A stretch of 9,290 nt of DNA, taken from NCBI GenBank assembly GCA_039030125.1, contig JBCCEV010000160.1:1-9290 (forward strand), written 5' to 3'. The stretch is from JBCCEV01 sp039030125 (GTDB lineage Bacteria > Pseudomonadota > Gammaproteobacteria > Ga0077536). Below the pieces are notes generated by a model, which was given only the letters and a program-made list of their open reading frames with translations, was not told the DNA's origin and did no database searches. The translations under genes were made by a program, and so were the position numbers. Shown here in pieces: positions 6,848-9,290 of this stretch. Positions within the stretch are counted from its first letter, which is position 1. Every line of letters starts with the position of its first letter.

Positions 6848-7698
6848 GTGCCGTAATGCAACCAATGAGTAGCCCGGTGAAGGTGGTCGCGGTCACCAGC
6901 GGCAAGGGTGGCGTTGGCAAAACCACCGTTGCAGTTAATCTTGCCGCGACACTCGCGCACGCAGGTAATAACGTGTTGCTGCTCGACGCGGATCTAGGTC
7001 TTGCAAACATCGACGTCCTGCTCGGGCTAACGCCCGAGCGCACCTTGCAAGAGGTCATCGACGGGGCATGTACCTTGGCTGATGTGATGATCAAGGGGCC
7101 GGCGGGCATCAATGTGATCCCCGCTGCGTCGGGGGTGCAGAAGATGGCCGAGCTTGACGATCTTGAGCGCAACGGATTGCTTGCGGCGTTCGATGAGTTG
7201 GTAACGCCAATTGACGTGATGATCATCGACACGGCCGCGGGTATTGCGTCTAACAGCATGTACTTTTGCGATGCTTCACAAGAAGTCTTAGTGGTGGTTT
7301 GTGATGATCCAGCATCGATTACCGATGCCTACGCAACGATTAAAGTCCTTAATCGGCGCACGGGAAGAGATCGATTTCGGGTGCTGGTCAATATGGCACA
7401 CAGCGAGCGCGCCGCGCTCAATATCTACGCGGGTCTTCTGCGCACCTGCGATCGCTACCTGGATGTGGCGCTCGATTACTGCGGTGTTATTCCTTATTGC
7501 CCGGAGGCGGCGAAATCCGCGCGCCAGCGGCGACCGGCGGTTCTTGCGTACCCGCACTCGCGAATCGCCGGATCTTTCAAGAAGTTGGCCCTTGGTGTCG
7601 ATACATGGAAGACGCCTCAATGGGCAAGCGGTCGATTGGAGTTTTTCATCCAAAGGATCGCTAAAACGACAGTTGTTGGAGGGATGGCTGGAGTATGA
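6844..7698 (+). CDS. flhG: FlhG (FleN), MinD-like ATPase controlling flagellar number
   Basis: FlhG/FleN is a MinD/ParA-type ATPase that limits flagellar number, acting with FlhF and, in pseudomonads, antagonising the regulator FleQ. The 284-residue product has a deviant Walker A (residues 20-28, GKGGVGKTT, with the signature Lys21), LLLDADLGLANIDVLLGLTP at 45-64, and DTAAGI as the Walker B/switch II element, then VVVCDDPASITDAYATIKVLNR. The C terminus carries LEFFIQRI, in the position of the membrane-binding amphipathic helix of MinD-like proteins. The N terminus before the P-loop is only about 13 residues and lacks the DQAxxLR motif that stimulates FlhF in some relatives; the frame is closed by a TGA at 6814-6816 with no other start codon. 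AAGGG at 6830-6834 is a plausible ribosome-binding site. It overlaps both flhF and fliA by four bases (ATGA). Confidence 0.96.
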   Translation: MSAVMQPMSSPVKVVAVTSGKGGVGKTTVAVNLAATLAHAGNNVLLLDADLGLANIDVLLGLTPERTLQEVIDGACTLADVMIKGPAGINVIPAASGVQKMAELDDLERNGLLAAFDELVTPIDVMIIDTAAGIASNSMYFCDASQEVLVVVCDDPASITDAYATIKVLNRRTGRDRFRVLVNMAHSERAALNIYAGLLRTCDRYLDVALDYCGVIPYCPEAAKSARQRRPAVLAYPHSRIAGSFKKLALGVDTWKTPQWASGRLEFFIQRIAKTTVVGGMAGV

Positions 7699-8444
7699 AG
7701 AATCTCGCAGAGTATAAGAGCACAGCCGCGGTCGATAAGGACGGGTTAGATGGTGACCAGTTTGTCGAGCGCTATTCGCCGCTGGTCAAGCGCATCGCCT
7801 ACCATCTAATGAGCCGTTTGCCACCCACGGTACAAATCGAAGACCTAATTCAATCGGGAATGATTGGTCTGCTCGAAGCGTCTAGAAACTACGATGCTTC
7901 CCAGGGTGCCAGTTTCGAAACTTACGCCGGTATCCGGATCCGCGGTTCGATGTTGGATGAAATCCGCAAAGGCGACTGGGCACCCCGATCGTTACATCGA
8001 AAAGTGCGTGATATCAGTAAGGCTATTGCCGAGATTGAAGCTGAACACGGACGCGATGCGCGTGATTCGGAGATTGCCGAGCGCAGCGGGATGGACCTGC
8101 AGGAGTATCACACCACCCTGCGTGATGCCAATGGCCACCGGATTTTTAGTTTCGAAGAGCTGCCGGTCGGAGAAGAAGGGGTTACAGAGGGACTCTCCCA
8201 AAGCCTCCCCCAGCCTCAGGATCAGTTACAAGAAGATCGCTTTCAGGAAGCACTCGCCGCTGCCATCGACGGCTTGCCGGAGCGCGAGCGCATGGTGATG
8301 TCGCTGTATTACCGCGAAGAGCTGAATTTGCGTGAAACCGGCGAGGTTTTGGGCGTCAGCGAGTCGCGAATTTGCCAGATCCACTCCCAGGCCCTGATCC
8401 GACTGAAGTCGCGCATGCAGGATTGGACGTCTCCCGACCTCTAG
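7695..8444 (+). CDS. fliA: FliA, flagellar sigma factor sigma-28
   Basis: FliA is the alternative sigma factor that directs RNA polymerase to late flagellar, motility and chemotaxis promoters and is held inactive by FlgM. The 249-residue product shows sigma region 2 at about 20-100 (FVERYSPLVKRIAYHLMSRL, QIEDLIQSGMIGLLEASRNY, FETYAGIRIRGSMLDEIRKG), the WAPRSLHRK transition, region 3 at about 105-150, and region 4 with LPERERMVMSLYYREELNLR and a helix-turn-helix LRETGEVLGVSESRICQIHS. Length is normal for the family. The ATG overlaps the flhG stop (ATGA); GGAGGG at 7678-7683 is rather far (11 bases) and GGAG at 7690-7693 too close, so coupling to flhG translation is likely. It is the last gene of the compact block. 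Confidence 0.97.
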   Translation: MKNLAEYKSTAAVDKDGLDGDQFVERYSPLVKRIAYHLMSRLPPTVQIEDLIQSGMIGLLEASRNYDASQGASFETYAGIRIRGSMLDEIRKGDWAPRSLHRKVRDISKAIAEIEAEHGRDARDSEIAERSGMDLQEYHTTLRDANGHRIFSFEELPVGEEGVTEGLSQSLPQPQDQLQEDRFQEALAAAIDGLPERERMVMSLYYREELNLRETGEVLGVSESRICQIHSQALIRLKSRMQDWTSPDL

Positions 8445-8448
8445 TCCC

Positions 8449-8483
8449 TGAGTGGGTGGTTCACAGGCGGGTCTGGCCACTCA
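8449..8483 (+). terminator. Weak inverted repeat after fliA, possible terminator or attenuator
   Basis: TGAGTGG at 8449-8455 pairs with CCACTCA at 8477-8483, giving a perfect 7-base stem with a 21-base loop, starting five bases after the fliA stop. A T-run (8495-8499) follows only about 12 bases later and is part of the promoter candidate's spacer, so this is not a classical intrinsic terminator. It could reduce read-through into motC or be chance. Confidence 0.25.
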
Positions 8484-8507
8484 AGAAAAACGGATTTTTG
8501 ACGATCT
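8481..8507 (+). promoter_or_regulatory. Candidate sigma-28 (FliA) promoter for motC
   Basis: TCAAGAAA at 8481-8488 and GACGATCT at 8500-8507 are separated by exactly 11 bases, the spacing of sigma-28 promoters (enterobacterial consensus TAAAGTTT-N11-GCCGATAA). The -35 box keeps T-x-A-A-G and the -10 box keeps G-x-C-G-A-T. It lies directly after the gene for that sigma factor and about 80 bases before the motC ATG, and stator genes are commonly class III flagellar genes. An overlapping housekeeping-type reading, TTGACG (8498-8503), 17 bases, TCAGAT (8521-8526), has a weak -10 box and is the alternative. Confidence 0.5.
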
Positions 8508-8577
8508 AATGGTCGTGAGATCAGATGTCCCGAAACCCGTGAATTTAATCTCCGAATGTTTGCATATTTTTCGTAGC

Positions 8578-8583
8578 GAGGAG
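8578..8583 (+). promoter_or_regulatory. Shine-Dalgarno sequence of motC
   Basis: GAGGAG sits five bases before the ATG at 8589 and is the clearest ribosome-binding site in the window. An in-frame TAG at 8574-8576 excludes any further upstream start, so it fixes the motC start. It fits a gene that begins its own transcription unit, unlike the coupled genes upstream. Confidence 0.8.
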
Positions 8584-8588
8584 CCGCG

Positions 8589-9290
8589 ATGCGCTTTGAT
8601 GTGCTGAGTATTACGGGTCTCCTTGTCGCTTTCTGCGCCGTGGGTCTTGGGCAGCAGCTTGAAGGCGGCTCTCTTGCGACGCTAATCAATGGGCCGGCTG
8701 TGCTCATCGTACTTGGGGGCACCATAGGCGCGACCATGTTGCAATCACCGCTACCGGTGTTTGCCCGCGCTACGAGCATGCTGACATGGGTGTTTCGGCC
8801 ACCCAAGACAGAGCGGCTAGCCGTCATGGGTGAGCTTATCGAATGGGCGCACTTGGCACGCCGTGAGGGATTACTCGGATTGGAAGGGGTGGTGGAGTCT
8901 GTCGAAGACGATTTTGCGCGTAAGGGTTTGCAACTGGTAATCGACGGCAACGAACCTTCGGTGATCCGCGAAACCCTTGAACTCGATTGTTTGTCGCGTG
9001 AGCGCCGCGATTTAAGCGCGGCAAAAGTTTTCGAGGGTATGGGCGGCTACGCACCGACATTAGGGATCCTGGGGGCGGTGATGGGATTAATCCACGTCAT
9101 GAATAACCTCGCGGACCCCGCGATGCTCGGTCATGGGATAGGTGTGGCTTTTGTCGCCACAATTTACGGGGTTGGCCTTGCGAACCTGGTTTTTATTCCA
9201 ACCGCCAACAAGCTCAAGGCGTTGGTGCGCGAGGAAAGCCGGTTTCAGGAATTGATTGCGGTGGGTGTCATCGCCATCGCTGAAGGTGAA
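8589..9290 (+). CDS. motC: MotC, MotA-family flagellar stator subunit, 3' end missing
   Basis: MotC is the MotA-type subunit of a stator complex that, with a MotB-type partner (MotD), passes ions through the inner membrane and turns the rotor. The 234 visible codons cover nearly the whole protein; relatives are about 246 residues, so roughly a dozen are cut by the window edge. Four membrane segments are visible: about 5-20, 33-51, 156-172 and 184-204, with a cytoplasmic domain between the second and third (RREGLLGLEG, ARKGLQLVIDG, AAKVFEGMGGYAP). PTLGILGAVMGLIHVM and the VAFVATIYGVGLANLVFIP segment are typical of the family. The LLGLEG and EGGxxxxLINGPA forms match Pseudomonas MotC more than MotA as I remember them, and the position after fliA supports that. 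The partner gene would lie just beyond the edge. Confidence 0.93.
   Translation, partial: MRFDVLSITGLLVAFCAVGLGQQLEGGSLATLINGPAVLIVLGGTIGATMLQSPLPVFARATSMLTWVFRPPKTERLAVMGELIEWAHLARREGLLGLEGVVESVEDDFARKGLQLVIDGNEPSVIRETLELDCLSRERRDLSAAKVFEGMGGYAPTLGILGAVMGLIHVMNNLADPAMLGHGIGVAFVATIYGVGLANLVFIPTANKLKALVREESRFQELIAVGVIAIAEGE

Larger units (their letters stand above)
8445..8588. other. Intergenic region between fliA and motC
   Basis: This is the only sizeable gap between genes. It holds an inverted repeat just after the fliA stop, a sigma-28-like promoter candidate and a clear Shine-Dalgarno sequence before motC. In pseudomonads the chemotaxis genes cheY, cheZ, cheA and cheB lie between fliA and motC; none is present here. 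I see no RNA gene or convincing small protein in it. Confidence 0.8.

Noticed and set aside
6582..7259. 225-codon open frame on the minus strand opposite flhF and flhG
   Set aside because: It spans the boundary of two well-supported genes on the other strand and its Ser/Pro/Thr-rich product looks like mirrored coding sequence.
8509..8607. Short open frame of 32 codons starting at an ATG in the fliA-motC gap
   Set aside because: It has no ribosome-binding site, overlaps the motC start, sits on the promoter candidate and its product resembles nothing I know.

Overview
The window is almost entirely one flagellar operon block in the order fliO (3' part)-fliP-fliQ-fliR-flhB-flhA-flhF-flhG-fliA, all on the + strand, followed after a 144-base gap by the start of motC, which runs off the right edge. 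Gene order and protein sequences (a FleN-type FlhG, a sigma-28 of the FliA class, a MotC of the Pseudomonas type) point to a gammaproteobacterium. The presence of flhF and flhG suggests polar flagella. This taxonomic view comes from remembered family sequences, not from a search.

Layout. Positions 1 to about 423 carry, on the minus strand, an internal piece of an alphaproteobacterial-looking bamA (outer-membrane assembly factor, POTRA region). It stops abruptly in mid-domain. Within about 15 bases the + strand begins in the middle of FliO. Neither gene has its proper start next to the other, so this is a chimeric joint (assembly or amplification artefact most likely) or, less likely, a real rearrangement. 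From 422 to 8444 the nine flagellar genes are packed with 1- or 4-base overlaps or gaps of 4-6 bases, so they are very probably cotranscribed and translationally coupled. From 8445 to 8588 lies the only real intergenic region. It holds a good sigma-28-type promoter candidate and a weak inverted repeat. From 8589 motC is open to the end.

How the genes work together. FliO helps assemble the FliP/FliQ/FliR export gate. FlhB and FlhA complete the type III export apparatus in the inner membrane. FlhF and FlhG set flagellar position and number. FliA is the sigma factor for late flagellar genes, possibly including the motC that follows it. MotC is a stator (proton-channel) subunit.

I see no undescribed system. 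The points most worth a second look are the chimeric joint, altered G2 and G3 motifs in FlhF together with an FlhG that lacks the N-terminal activator motif, an NPDH instead of NPTH cleavage site in FlhB, and the absence of the cheYZAB genes that usually separate fliA from motC in pseudomonads.
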